Positions 12,101-23,691 of a DNA stretch of 64,000 bases are shown here, in pieces (positions within the stretch are counted from its first letter, which is position 1; each line of letters opens with the position of its first letter). The notes below the pieces were generated by a model. It saw only the letters and a list, made by a program, of their open reading frames with translations. It was not told where the DNA came from and did no database searches. The position numbers were made by a program, and so were the translations under genes. The stretch lies in contig JAVFKD010000016.1 of assembly GCA_036429605.1 (NCBI GenBank), forward strand, positions 4,774,001-4,838,000. Reading direction: 5' to 3'. The DNA comes from Cladobotryum mycophilum (Eukaryota > Ascomycota > Sordariomycetes > Hypocreales > Hypocreaceae).

Positions 12101-15100
12101 CAAAGCAAGGCACAAATTGTTCTTTCATCAGAGACAAATAAGGCATTGGCACGAAGACTCGGAGACGGTGATGTTATGATAGTAGGTAACGCCCTGCTCT
12201 CGGACTCTCTCGGTGACTCGAAGTCGGATCAAGTCTTGCCGCGATCAAGTCCTTCTTCTGTTATCTACATACTCTTCACAAGCGGTAGTACGGGAACCCC
12301 CAAGGGCATTATGATGACGCATCGGAACTTTAGTACTGCCATCAAGTACCATGTGCAAATGTACAACCTCAAGCCGACCGACAGAGTATATGACTCTTCA
12401 TCGTACAGTTTCGACCTCTCATGGGGTCTTTTCCTGTATAGTATTTTAAGCGGCGCTTGCCTTTGCGTTGCCTCAGATGAGCAACGCCGTACTGACCCGG
12501 CCGGGGCCATTAACGATTTTGGCGTCACGTTCGCCTTTGTTACACCATCAGTTGCCTATCTCCTCAACCCAAAGACGGTGCCCACCGTTACTACTCTGGT
12601 CCTTGGTGGAGAGGCAGCAATACTGCAAGATCTTTTGAAATGGCCGGAGAATGTGCGGGTCATCAATGGATACGGGCCATCAGAGTGCACCATCATCTGT
12701 ACCAGTTCTGATATGAACAGAATGGACAGTGAATTTAGTATTGGGCGGGGTGTCGGTGCGTGCACTTGGGTTGTTGAACCCGATGATTCCAATTCCCTCG
12801 TGCCAATAGGTTCAATTGGTGAGCTTTGGATTGAAGGGCCGCTGGTGAGCAAAGGTTATCTGAATGATCCCCAAAAGACCGCGTCAGCCTTTGTAGAAGA
12901 TCCCATGTGGCTCTTACACGGAGCCGGCCCAGCTCAACCAGGTCGCCGTGGAAGGTTGTACCGAACAGGAGATCTAGTTCGGTATAATGACGATGGAAGC
13001 CTTGCTTTTGTTGGGCGTAAGGATGCACAGGTAAAGGTCAGAGGCCAGCGACTCGAACTGGGTGATGTTGAAAGCGGCCTGCGACGGGCTTTGAGTTCTC
13101 TCAAGGATCGTGAGGTGGTTATACAAGTTGCTGTAGAGGCTATCCGACCTCAAGGCTCTACCAGCGTGATGCTCATAGCCTTTTTGGCTTTGGAAAACTC
13201 TGGCAACGTGACCGAAGAGGAATACAACAACATGATTCAACAGGCTACCTCAGGTCTAACAGATCAGCTATCAGAGTTGTTGCCCACTTACATGCTGCCA
13301 ACTGCGTATATACCTATTCGAGCCATCCCCATGACGGCTTCTGGTAAAACAGATCGGAAGCGTCTTCGTGCCATTGGTAACTCACTTAGTGCCAAGGAAA
13401 TTGCTGCTCTCAGTCAATCAGATGTCAAACGCCTTCCCCAGTCAGAATCCGAGCGATTGATGCAGTCTTTGTGGGCTCAGGTCCTCAATATCAGCCCTGA
13501 TAGCATCAGCACTGATGATAGTTTTTTCCGCATTGGCGGCGACTCAATCTCAGCCATGCGGCTTGTTAGCATTGCTCGCGATGCTGGTCTTTCCTTCACC
13601 GCAGCGGATGTCTTTAAACACCCACGACTCCATGTCTTGTCGACTTTGACTAGTCCATATGAATCTCAACTTGATTCAGTTATTCCCCCTTCTCATTGAT
13701 GGGTGATGGAGCCAACAGACAGGAGGTTATTGCGACTGTGACCCGATCATGTGGTGTAGAGGAGTCTCAAGTTGTAGACATTTTACCCTGCACGCCGCTG
13801 CAAGAAGGATTGTTGGCCTTGACTGAAAGACGGCCTGGTGACTATGTTGCACAAAACATCTTTAAGCTACATGAAGACATTGACATCAATAGATTGCGCA
13901 GCGCATGGAACATGCTCGTGGCAAACAATCCCATTTTGCGAACGCGGATAGTTAGTCTCCAATACCAAAAGCTCGCACAAGTTATCTTGGACGAAGAGGT
14001 CCGGTGGCTACATCACACGAACCTTGAAGACTGTCTTTCTGACAACAAACGACACTCAACTGGCCTCGAAGCCCCTCTCATGAGACTTGTTATTGTAGAG
14101 ACAGTTGGCTCATCTTACTTGGTGTGGGAAATTCACCATGCGCTATACGATGGATATTCGATGGCCCTCCTTCTAGAAGAAGTAGAAAAAATCTACTGCG
14201 GTGAAACCTTGGAGCCCTTGGAGCCCATTTCCAATTTTGTCAAATACATCATGGAAAGCACTGATGACGAGACAACGGCAGCGTTTTGGAATGATCAGTT
14301 TGAGAACCTTGAAGACTCTCATTTTCCTCCTTCACAAACGATAGTAGGTAGTCCACAGGCAGATGACGAGGTCAAGCTGGACATCAATGGCATAAGTTGG
14401 GGCGGTGACTTTACGCCCGCGACAGTCATACGGGCCGCATGGTCTACTGTCGCAGCTCAATACTCTGGATCAGCTGAAGCCCTTTTCGGAGCCGTCGTTT
14501 CTGGTCGTCAGGTCTCTGTTCCGGGCATCGAGCGAATGGCCGGTCCAGCAATTGCTACGGTGCCAGTACGCGTGCAGCTGGACTTTGAAGACAGCATTGG
14601 TCAGCTGTTGCAAGATATACAAAATCAAGCGGTTGAAATGATTCCGTTTGAACAGACTGGCATACAGAAAATCCGACAACTGAGCAAAGAAGCAGAGCTG
14701 GCGTGTGACTTCCAGGCGCTCTTAGTTGTTCAGCCAGCTAACGAAGGGAAGCCTCCTGGCGACAGACTGTTCTCTAGCGACCATACCCCTGAGCAGACCA
14801 TGCAAGGCTTCGCTACTTACACTGTTGTCGTAGAGTGTCAACTTCAACCCGACGGCTTGAAGCTGCGAATCGGATTTGACTCTCAAAGAATTGGAGGCTT
14901 GTCAATTGAACGTGTAGCCCATCAATTCGGCCATGCGCTCCGGCAATTGAGTACCACAAAGCTACGCAGTCATAAACTTGCTGATATCATGGAGATATGC
15001 GACGCTGATCTCCTAGACGTATGGAAATGGAACTCCATAGTTCCAGAACGAGTACCGGAATGTCTTCACGATCTTATCGCGCACAGGGCTCTTATGCACC

Positions 15101-18100
15101 CAGAATCGCCCGCCATCTGTGCATGGGATGGTAGCCTCACATATCAAGAATTGGATCAGCTATCTACAAAGCTAGCACATCATCTAGTTACCTTGGGTGT
15201 ACCCGGAAAACTTGCCTTGCTCTATTTTGAAAAGTCAATATTCACGGCTATTTCAATGCTCGCTGTCATGAAGGCTAGTGGCACGTCAGTTCTTGCAGAC
15301 ACTTCACAGCCATATGAGCGTCTCCAGGCCATCGCAACACAGACCAAACCTCAACTCATTTTATCTTCAGCAGCAAACGAGGCTCTTGCAGCTCAATTTG
15401 GCGTAAGCAGTGTACTCGTCATCGAGCGGGAATATTTATTCAGCTTAAACCCTCCATCGCATCAATCCTCACCAGTCGTTGACCCTTCAGATCTCCTCTA
15501 TGTAGTCTATACCTCTGGTAGTACCGGCAAACCAAAGGGGGTTCAAATCACACACCAAAACTTTGCCAGCGCTATTGCGTATCAGCAAACAGCTCTCGGC
15601 TTCCGGAGCGACAGTCGAGTCTTGGACTTTGCCTCCTACGCTTTCGATGCTGCCTGGTTCAACTTCCTGATGACACTTACTAGTGGTGGATGCCTCTGCA
15701 TTCCATCAGATGATGAACGAAGAGACAATCTTTCTCGTTGCTTCGAAAAATACCAGATTACCTACACCCAACTCACACCCTCTGTAGCCCGCTTCCTCAA
15801 AACAACCTCGGCGCTTTCTCAACTATCAACCCTGTTATTAGCAGGCGAGCCAGTTCTTCCAAGCGACAGTGCCTTAGTCGCCAACGGTTCAACAACCATA
15901 AAAAACGCATATGGCCCCTCGGAATGCACCCCAGCTTCAACATGTATGGATCTCGACTTAGGAAGCACCGGAATTGGCCGAGGTCTTGGTTCATGTACGT
16001 GGGTTGTGCGAACAGATAATGTCAACTCTCTCGCATCCGTCGGAACTGTTGGAGAGCTTCTACTCGAAGGTCCCCTCGTTGGAGAAGGCTATCTCTACGA
16101 GCCCGAAAAGACTGCCGCGGCCTTTGTGGAAGATCCAGTATGGTTGATTCGTGGCGGACCAGGTTCACCTGGCAGACGTGGTCGTTTGTATCGCACTGGA
16201 GATTTGGTGCGCTATAACAATGATGGAACGCTTGTCTATGTTAGTCGCAAGGACACTCAGGTTAAAATTCGCGGCCAACGTGTGGAACTAAGCGAAGTTG
16301 AGCATCACATTCAGCAAGGTCTAGATGATGGTCTGGTACAAGTCGTTGTTGACATGGTCCAACCACAGGGAGGTCAAGATAAGCTACTGGTCGCATTCAT
16401 CAGTCTTACCAATTCGTCCCAGCTGTCTGATCAAGAGCATATCCATCGAGTCAAAGGTTCAATGAGTCATGTGTCGCAACGACTAGAAAAGGCGTTGCCG
16501 GTATACATGATTCCCGTCGCATACATACCACTTCAGAAGCTTCCTCTGACAGCAACGGGGAAGACGGATCGCAAGCAACTTCAGAACATTGGAAATAGAT
16601 TGACATTGACTGAGATCACTGCATTCGGCCAATTAGACCACTCTTCACGGCGGTCACCACAGTCAGACATGGAGATCCGCATACAGACAATGTGGTCCGA
16701 GGTTCTTCACGTTGAAGTCGACCGAATCAGCTTAGACGATAGCTTCTTCAGGCTTGGAGGAGACTCGATTGCGGCTATGAGATTCGTGGCAATGGCTCGT
16801 GAAAATGGTCTTTCGGTTTCCGTTGAGGATGTCTTCCAAAACCCTCTCATGCATGAACTCGCAACTGTAGTTGTATCTCAAAAGTCAACAGCAGCACAAT
16901 CCTTTTCCCCTTTCTCCTTGTTAAAGGCACACGTCAACAGCGATGCATTACGCACTTCTGTTGCTCAAATTTGTCACATTCAAGATTCTCAAATCACAGA
17001 CATCTTGCCCTGCACTCCAATCCAGGAAAGCCTTCTCGCCAGTACCGCAAAGGCGGCCGGCAGCTATGTGACAAGAATGGCTCTTCAGATCCAAAGAGGT
17101 GTAGATGTCGAGAAGCTGCGCGATGCTGTAAACCACTTGGTCTCAGTGACCCCAATTCTACGAACACGCATTATCAGCATTCCCCATCAAGGACTGTTAC
17201 AAGTCGTCGTGGATGAACAGCCCACTTGGTATTCTGCTCCAAATCTCAAGCATTACGCAGACGATTGCGAGGAGCATATGTTTAGTCTTGGAACAGGCCT
17301 GACTACTTTTGCAATTGTTGAAGAGAAGTTCCAACATTGTTTTTACTTTGTATGGGAAATCCACCATGCCCTCTATGATGGATGGTCTATGCCACTTCTT
17401 CTAGCCAAACTCGAGAAGATATACCAAGGCGAGACGGTCCAGCCCTTGGAATGCATGGCGTCTCTTGTCAACCACATTGTCAACTACGACGAAATATCAA
17501 CGGCGGCATTCTGGACAGATCAGTTCAGAAATATGGATGGCTCTTTCTTCCCACCGCCCAAGACCACCGTCAATCCTCATTCCAACGACATGGTGAACTC
17601 CAAGATTGAGACATTGGATTGGGGTGTTGACTTTACATCAGCCACCATCATCAGGGCAGCATGGTCAATAACTATGGCAAGGAGCACGGGTTCAAGCGAA
17701 GCTCTGTTTTGTGCCATAGTTTCCGGTCGTCAAATTGCAGTCCCTGATATCGAGAAAGTGGCCGGACCAACAATTGCCAGTGTGCCGGTACGTGTTCAAC
17801 TAGATTGGGAGAGCGATGCGAACAAACTATTGGAAGCAGTTCAGAGACAGGCAGTGGATATGATACCCTTTGAGCACACAGGACTGCAACGGATTCGGCA
17901 AATCAGTGAGGAAGCGGCGGCTGCATGTGGGTTTCGCACAATGCTGGTTATTCAACCAGCTAGTATAAAAGGAGATTTATCTGGCGGTTTGTTTGTGGAA
18001 GAAGATGGGGCAGAGGATGCAGCTATGACAGAGCAGCAGTGGTTTGGTTCAGATCCACTTGTGATCGAGTGTCGCATCGAGACAAATGGTCTGAGTTTGC

Positions 18101-21100
18101 GTATTGGATTCGATTCCAATGTGATCAGTCGCTCTGACATGGAGCGGACAGTCTGCCAATTTGAACACACACTTCGTCAGCTATGCGATACATCTCGACG
18201 CGAACAGAAGCTACGGGCTCTCGCAGATGTATGCAACAATGACCTTGACAATATCTGGACCTGGAACTCCAAGGTGCCAGAAGCAACGGAGTCGTGCGTA
18301 CACGACATCATCAAGAAGAGAGTTCAGGTACAACCTCACACAGAGGCCATCTGCGCATGGGATGGTGAATTCACATACCAACAACTCGATAAGCTATCTT
18401 CTAGTCTCGCACAATACCTGGTTACTCTAGGTCTAAAGCTGGGACAGATTGTTCCATTACTCTTCGAAAAGTCAAAATGGATGCCAGTGTCAATGTTGGC
18501 CGTGATGAAGGCCGGCGGTGCGTCCGTCGCTCTAGATGCCTCACAGCCCAGAGAGCGACTACGTACAGTTATTTCGAAAGCTAGCTCACCCATTATCCTT
18601 TCATCAGCATCGAAGAATCATTTAGCCAAGAAGCTTGGGGCCAACACGGTCATCGTTGATGACAATAACCTCGCACAATTGGTATCCCAACCACAGGGCA
18701 AGCTGCCAATCGTCAGTCCATCCGATCTTCTCTACGCAGTATTTACCTCGGGCAGCACTGGCGTGCCAAAGGGGGTTTTAGTTACCCATCAAAATTTCAG
18801 CAGCGCCATCACCTATCAGCGGAAAGCCCTAGGCTTCAAAACTAATTCTCGAGTCTTTGACTTTGCGTCCTATGCCTTTGACGCAACCTGGTTTAATCTT
18901 CTTCACACTCTCACCATTGGTGGCTGCTTATGTATTCCATCAGACGAAGAGCGACAGTCTAGTCTTTCGACATCTCTGTCAAAGTATCGGGCCACCTATG
19001 CACAGTTCACGCCTTCGGTTGCTCGACTTCTCGATGCTGCTTCACTCGATCAGCTGTCAACGGTTTTATTGGCCGGCGAAGCCGTCATGCCAAGCGACAT
19101 CTTGATGGGCAATAAAGTCCAGATCAAGAACGCATATGGTCCTGCAGAGTGTACGCCGGCTGTTACATGCGCTGATCTTAGCCCAGCAACTGAAAGCACA
19201 GGCATAGGTCGCGGTCTTGGAGTCTGCAGCTGGGTGGTTGATGTTGATGATCCCGAGTTTCTGGCTCCTGTGGGTGCTGTTGGCGAACTTTGGATTGAAG
19301 GACCGCTCATAGGACAAGGCTATCTCGAAGATGCTGAGAAGACCGCGATGTCCTTTGTTGAAGATCCCAAATGGCTACTTCAAGGCTCCCCAGGTCACCC
19401 CGGGCGCCGAGGCAGGCTTTACCGTACCGGAGATTTAGTTAGATACAGTGAAGATGGAAGTTTGCTCTATGTTGGCCGCAAAGATACACAGGTCAAGCTT
19501 CGTGGTCAGCGGGTTGAATTGGGAGAGGTGGAGCATCATGTCCGACAGGCCCTGACTACCGACAAAAGCAACATATCTGTCAGACATGTTGTAGCAGAGG
19601 TCATCCAGCCACAAGGCTCAGGTCAAGTCCTCTCAGTCTTCATCAACTTAAATGGCGCTGAAGAAATGACAGAAGATGGACATCGAGAAACCGTGCGACA
19701 AGCAACAGCAGGTATTTCAGATCTTTTGATGGAGAAGCTGCCTGCATACATGATCCCATCTGCATTCATTCCTCTCCAGGTCATTCCTATGACTACAACT
19801 GGCAAGACGGATCGGTTGCACATCCGTGGTATTGGCAATTCCATCACAGCCACAGAAATCGCTGTTCTTGGTCGACAAACGAGCAGCAAACGAGCTCCGA
19901 GCTCCAAAGTTGAGTATGTGATGCAGACTTTGTGGGCGGGAGTTCTCCATATTGAACCAGAAAACATTGGCGCAGATGACAGCTTCTTCCGCGTCGGCGG
20001 AGACTCCATCGCAGCCATGCGACTTGTTGCACTGGGCGCTAATTCTGGCTTCCGGCTCAGTGTAGCTGATATATTGATGCACCCGACTTTGGAGGACATG
20101 GCACTCTTGATTGATCAGTCAAGCCCTGACAATACAGAACTTCCTTCACCTACATCCTCAGCCACTACAGATAGCGGTTATTTCGACAACAAGGATGAGC
20201 TTTCCATGACATATGGGAAAGATGTCAAATTGGTAGATGTACTCCCAGTCACGGATGAACAACACCGATACATCGAGAATGACCTTCGCCAACCTCATTC
20301 ATCTTGGAATCATTTCTATCTCAATCTTCCGGTAAACTCGGATCTTGAGAAGTTGCGAGATTGCTGTGTTAAGTTGGTCACCCACTTCGAGATTTTGCGC
20401 ACATTGTTCATCAGCTCTGAATCAGGCCTTGTGCAGGTCATTCTCGATTCCATGGATCCGGACATTGGTTGTTACGAGTCATCCGCGGACATGGAAACAC
20501 TGTTCAACGACGTCATTTCTACTGATTTGGAGACGAAATGGGAACTAGGCAAATCGACAGTTCGGTTTATCATCTTGCGCGCCGCTGGAGGTTCCACTCG
20601 ATTGGTCTTACGGCTTTCCCATGCCGTATATGATGCCTTTAGTCTGCCTCGCATGGTTGAAACACTGAGCACTCTCTTCAGCGGGGATATTCCTTCCCAG
20701 CCTGTCCAATACTCAAAGTTCTTCAGACAAATGTTGCGAAAACAAGAGGAGAGTGATCAGTATTGGGGATCCCTTCTTCAGGGTTCCCAGATGACTGAAC
20801 TATCTCACCGTAGTCAAGACATGGCATCCGACAATCTACCACCGATTTCCGTCAAAGGAGTGGTGAAGTCAATCATCGGGGGAGACCATGTTACCTCGGC
20901 GACCATCTTCACGGCGGCATCGACCACTGCACTGAGTCGTTTGAGTGGACAGACTGACGTTCTGATTGGACGTATAGTCTCAGGCAGGGCTGGTCTACCC
21001 GCCGATTTGCAGTCTGTCGTAGGACCCTGCATCAACACTATCCCTGTGAGAGCAAAATTGCAGCAGAGTCAGCAGTTTAATGACATGGTTGGTTCGATTC

Positions 21101-21420
21101 ACGAACAATACATCGACTCACTTCCCCACGAAATGGCCACTTTGAGAAAATTCATAAGCCACTATGGGGTGGTGACTCAATACCAGAACATCGAGGAACG
21201 GCCCAAATTTGAGATGGGAGATATGGACAATCACTTGATGGTATACGAGCGGCTGGGCCGAGCGCATAATACAAGTACCATATATATTGTGGGAACACCT
21301 CGCGAGGGCGGTCTCGAACTGGTCATCACTGCTAGTCAAGCCTATCATGAGGTGGACACGATCAAGAGATTGCACACGGAGCTACTTGATATTTTGGAGG
21401 AGTTTGGTGGAGATATTTAG
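1..21420 (+). CDS. multimodular nonribosomal peptide synthetase (5' partial, two frame breaks)
   Basis: Large cytosolic assembly line that activates and condenses amino acids. The reading frame is already open at base 1, inside an adenylation (A) domain, so the gene starts outside the window. Order seen: A1-T1-E-C2-halfC-A2-T2-C3-A3-T3-C4-A4-T4-C5-A5-T5-C6-A6-T6-C_T, stop TAG at 21418-21420. One intron, 4240-4298 (59 nt, GTAAGA, branch CTAAC, phase 0), lies in C2. Two one-base breaks (near 7829 and 13690) move the frame; apart from them the 21.4 kb is open. Specificity residues read by hand against GrsA: A1 DARSLGLPAK, A2 DVCTNITTLK, A3 DVHSMGSPMK, A4 DLGSVGGIIK, A5 and A6 both DAFSLAAPAK; I assign no substrates. 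The E domain predicts at least one D-residue and C_T predicts macrocyclic release. No N-methyltransferase is visible. The product is unknown. Confidence 0.95.
3150..7150 (+). other. NRPS module: C2-(C-terminal half C)-A2-T2
   Basis: C2 is full length; its active-site motif reads ISHSLIDGY near 3554, so the first His of HHxxxDG is Ser. The 59-nt intron lies in its C-terminal half. After C2 ends, about 4530-5240 repeats only the second half of a condensation domain, starting at a FWKHQF-type motif like those in the middle of C4. A2 follows with FTSGSTGTPKG near 5760 and YGPSETT near 6160, then T2 with IGGDS near 7036. Confidence 0.88.
4530..5240 (+). other. vestigial C-terminal half condensation domain
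   Basis: The block matches the second half of C3-C6 in order (FW..QF..LEGSHFP, then ALFGA, then ERSGL, then CDFQTLLV) but has no preceding catalytic half with HHxxxDG. The conserved GRQ...GI..M.GP..ATVP stretch is eroded to MTSNPAPESHKEM and following residues. It follows a complete C2, so it is surplus and most simply a recombination scar. It probably has no catalytic role. Confidence 0.8.
7270..10360 (+). other. NRPS module: C3-A3-T3
   Basis: C3 has VDI/IDILPCT and EGMLAL-type starter motifs near 7280-7330 and active site HHALYDAWS near 7630, where the usual Gly of HHxxxDG is Ala. The first frame break falls in the middle of C3. A3 has YTSGSTGTPKG near 9014 and YGPAECTP near 9410. T3 has IGGDS near 10254. 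Confidence 0.9.
7820..7835 (+). other. frame break 1 in NRPS (one base short at a C4/TCTC run)
   Basis: Upstream, the gene reads in the frame whose codons start at multiples of three (to a stop at 7935-7937). Downstream it reads in the frame of 7889. The two frames overlap from about 7829, and residues in the second frame upstream of 7889 (LKSSSYHPQADS) align without a gap to the matching place in C4 (LKSPSYHPQADS). This shows a one-base loss rather than an intron. The site is TTTCCCCTCTC, a homopolymer/dinucleotide context typical of sequencing error. Confidence 0.88.
10500..13640 (+). other. NRPS module: C4-A4-T4
   Basis: C4 has MLPCTALQEGLLAL near 10510 and the canonical HHALYDGWS near 10868. 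A4 (FTSGSTGTPKG near 12275) is the most divergent A domain in the window: its pocket region reads SYSFDLSWG instead of the SYAFD(A/V)xW seen in the others, and YGPSECTII at A5. T4 has IGGDS near 13536. Confidence 0.9.
13683..13697 (+). other. frame break 2 in NRPS (one base short at a C5/TT run)
   Basis: The T4-C5 linker runs into stop TGA at 13697-13699, while the next frame is open from 13696 to 21420. The other linkers carry IPPFSLL; here IPP is in one frame and the SLM/GDG continuation in the other, so exactly one base is lacking within ATTCCCCCTTCTC. No GT-AG pair explains it without deleting the conserved linker. Confidence 0.88.
13740..16870 (+). other. NRPS module: C5-A5-T5
   Basis: C5 has VDILPCTPLQEGLLAL near 13774 and HHALYDGYS near 14134. 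A5 has YTSGSTGKPKG near 15509 and YGPSECTPA near 15910. T5 has LGGDS near 16756. The specificity residues of A5 read identically to those of A6. Confidence 0.9.
16990..20110 (+). other. NRPS module: C6-A6-T6
   Basis: C6 has TDILPCTPIQESLLA near 16997 and HHALYDGWS near 17364. A6 has FTSGSTGVPKG near 18747 and YGPAECTPA near 19136. T6 has VGGDS near 19996. T6 hands the finished chain to the terminal C domain. Confidence 0.9.
20220..21417 (+). other. terminal condensation-like (C_T) release domain
   Basis: About 400 residues after T6 form a last condensation fold with active site RLSHAVYDAFSL near 20610, the SHxxxDxxS pattern of fungal C_T domains. In that family the domain releases the peptide by head-to-tail or side-chain cyclisation in place of a thioesterase. 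No thioesterase or reductase follows before the stop. Confidence 0.85.
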
Positions 21421-21735
21421 TTTGAGTTTTCTATGGCGTTCAGGTATTTTGGACAATAGCAATCATGGCAGATTTCTTTTTATTTTATTTTAGATCTAGA
21501 TCGCATACTGTTGATAGAAGGTTGTAGAAGAATTGTCATCATTTTGCCTAGACATTCGATTCACTTTTACCCCTCTGCAATTTGCATATTATCCTCGCTG
21601 TACTTGGAGGCGTAAATAATCTTTATAGAAGTTCCTTACTTTTTATGTGAAAAATAAGATATGGAAATGTCATAGTGATTAGCGAATCTCTCATTATATC
21701 ATACAATTTCTACATCGAGAACCCTCTTCCTGAGC
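21421..21735. other. intergenic, convergent gene ends
   Basis: This holds the 3' ends of the NRPS (+) and the membrane protein gene (-). The sequence is T/A-rich just after the NRPS stop. I see no gene or motif that I can name. Confidence 0.6.
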
Positions 21736-23691
21736 TTAGATGGTCCCGCTTCTCCTTCGTATGAGCTTATATGGTACTTTTGTATCAAGTTTCTGCTCTT
21801 TGAAATAATCACCCATCTCTTCAGGATCGTCTATCTCCTCAGGTGACTCATCGAACTGCACTTTCGGCAAGTTAGATTTCTTCACAACCACAAATGCATG
21901 CGATAACCTGAATCTAAACCCCTTTTCAACACCGGCTGCACAGAAAAATGAAAGAGTCAGTGGACGAAGATTTCATAAGCGAAGATGAATAGAGGAAATG
22001 GAGAAAAGGTAGAAGCCTCAACTTACCTATAGCCAGGTACAAGTACTTTATCACTACCGGAACCCAGATGAGCATAGAAATAACTTGTCCAACACTCCAG
22101 TCATTCGGGTTTGGGCCTCTGATTGAGTCGTCAAACACAGAAAACATAAGCCTTTTAAAGACAATAACGATGTACGTGACGAGGTAAACTTCCGCGGCCA
22201 ACAAAAGCCACGGACCGAGTAGCAATGACAACATCCTCACCCATCTTTTATCCGTCGCAGGGTTCTGAATCGGTATATTTCTTTCGTAGAAAGTCCCGGG
22301 CTTTTTATTGAACACTTTGGCGTGCAGGAACCGGTTCCAGACCTTTCTCGCCCAAAGAAGGGCCAGAATTGCAAAAACAACGAACAAGGATGAGTTGAGC
22401 GTGTTTCCATCATCAAGCATAGCGCAAAAGGTTGTCAATGATGTGTTCATACCACATTCAGGCAAGGTATCGTGGCCGGAGAACATGCGATTGACTGTCT
22501 TGAAACTCACATCCACGGGATCAACGCCCGACGTGAATGCGAATACGACAGCCGTAGTGCATAGCAGGTGAGTGTATATCGAATCGAGTCCCAGTTTTTG
22601 TAAGCCTATCTGCGTCAGGACAATGGGCAGGGCGCCTGCGCTAGCCAGCAAGTCGACGGCCGTGCGAGTATCGACTAGACTCTGCCAGTTGTCGACGCCG
22701 ATGAAGTCTGCAGTCTGCGACTTGGCGAAGAGAAGGGCGATTTGGATCGAAAGGACGAAAAAGCATTGCGCCTCTTGGAAGTCGACAAGAAAGGTGCTGG
22801 TCACCTGCTCGATGGGGAATATATAGCCGGAAAGACGAGCAGTGAAAGGTCTGAGTAGCCGAAGCTTACGGGTTGATGCTGTGGTCCATTCGATGAGATG
22901 GGTCAGAGTAAACACACATATCCAACCCCAGCCATATAGTGCCAGCACGAGTTGTGTCATGTACGATATCATAACCTTTGATTCCCATTTTTAGCCAACA
23001 CTCGAGACCAAGAGGTCAACGATGCAAGAGGGTGCGTGAAGAAAAAGAAAATGGGTATGAAACTTACGCCAGTCCCCGCAATATCTGGATCAATCATGGC
23101 ATACACATTCCAACATACTTTTGAGATTGGGGAAACCCAGTCAAGATAGTCCGATCCATTACGGGACATGATGCTGCATTTCATATCGCCTGGAGCGCCA
23201 CAATTGGCTGCCGCACATTCGTATGTATGGTTCAGAACACCCATCGCATCAAACTGTGTCGTGTTAGTCATGTCGAGGGATCTAAGTGCCTCGTTGATCT
23301 GGAGGCTGGCCTCGGGGGCTTTAATAGGGTCCGGCATATTGAGGTACAATGATGCCAGCGTCAGACAGGTCCATAGCGTCTTCCAATTCATGAACAGACG
23401 TTCAGGGCTTCCGCAACTGGAGGTACAGTTCACCTCGCCCCATCCACCAATGCAACCCTCTCCAAAAAGGACCATGGTATGCATACTGGAAAACGAAACC
23501 AGGTTGAGGCTGCTGAATCCGGGGTTAAGGAGCCCTGCCGGCGCAGCTAACGCTCCATCGATTATTGCTTGCGTGGTAGGATATTGATTAAGGCGCGCAA
23601 GCTCTCTTGGGTAGGCGCTCAAGGCAATATTATCAGCCTGTATGATGATTTTGTCATATCTAGACGCGAGATCTTGGCTGTAGATAGCCAT
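21736..23691 (-). CDS. multipass membrane protein, fungal, unknown role
   Basis: Three exons on the minus strand: 23691-23068, 22975-22027 and 21935-21736, about 590 residues. Introns 22976-23067 (GTAAGT, phase 0) and 21936-22026 (GTAAGT, branch CTGAC, polypyrimidine then CAG, phase 1) keep the frame to stop TAA at 21736-21738. The first ~200 residues are soluble, with several Cys and N-x-S/T sites, as expected of an extracellular domain. About seven hydrophobic segments follow, then a charged cytosolic tail. I do not recognise the family. The start is uncertain: no signal peptide precedes the extracellular part. A hydrophobic ATG-led ORF at 23991-23785 could be a missed first exon, but I found no in-phase junction. 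Confidence 0.75.
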
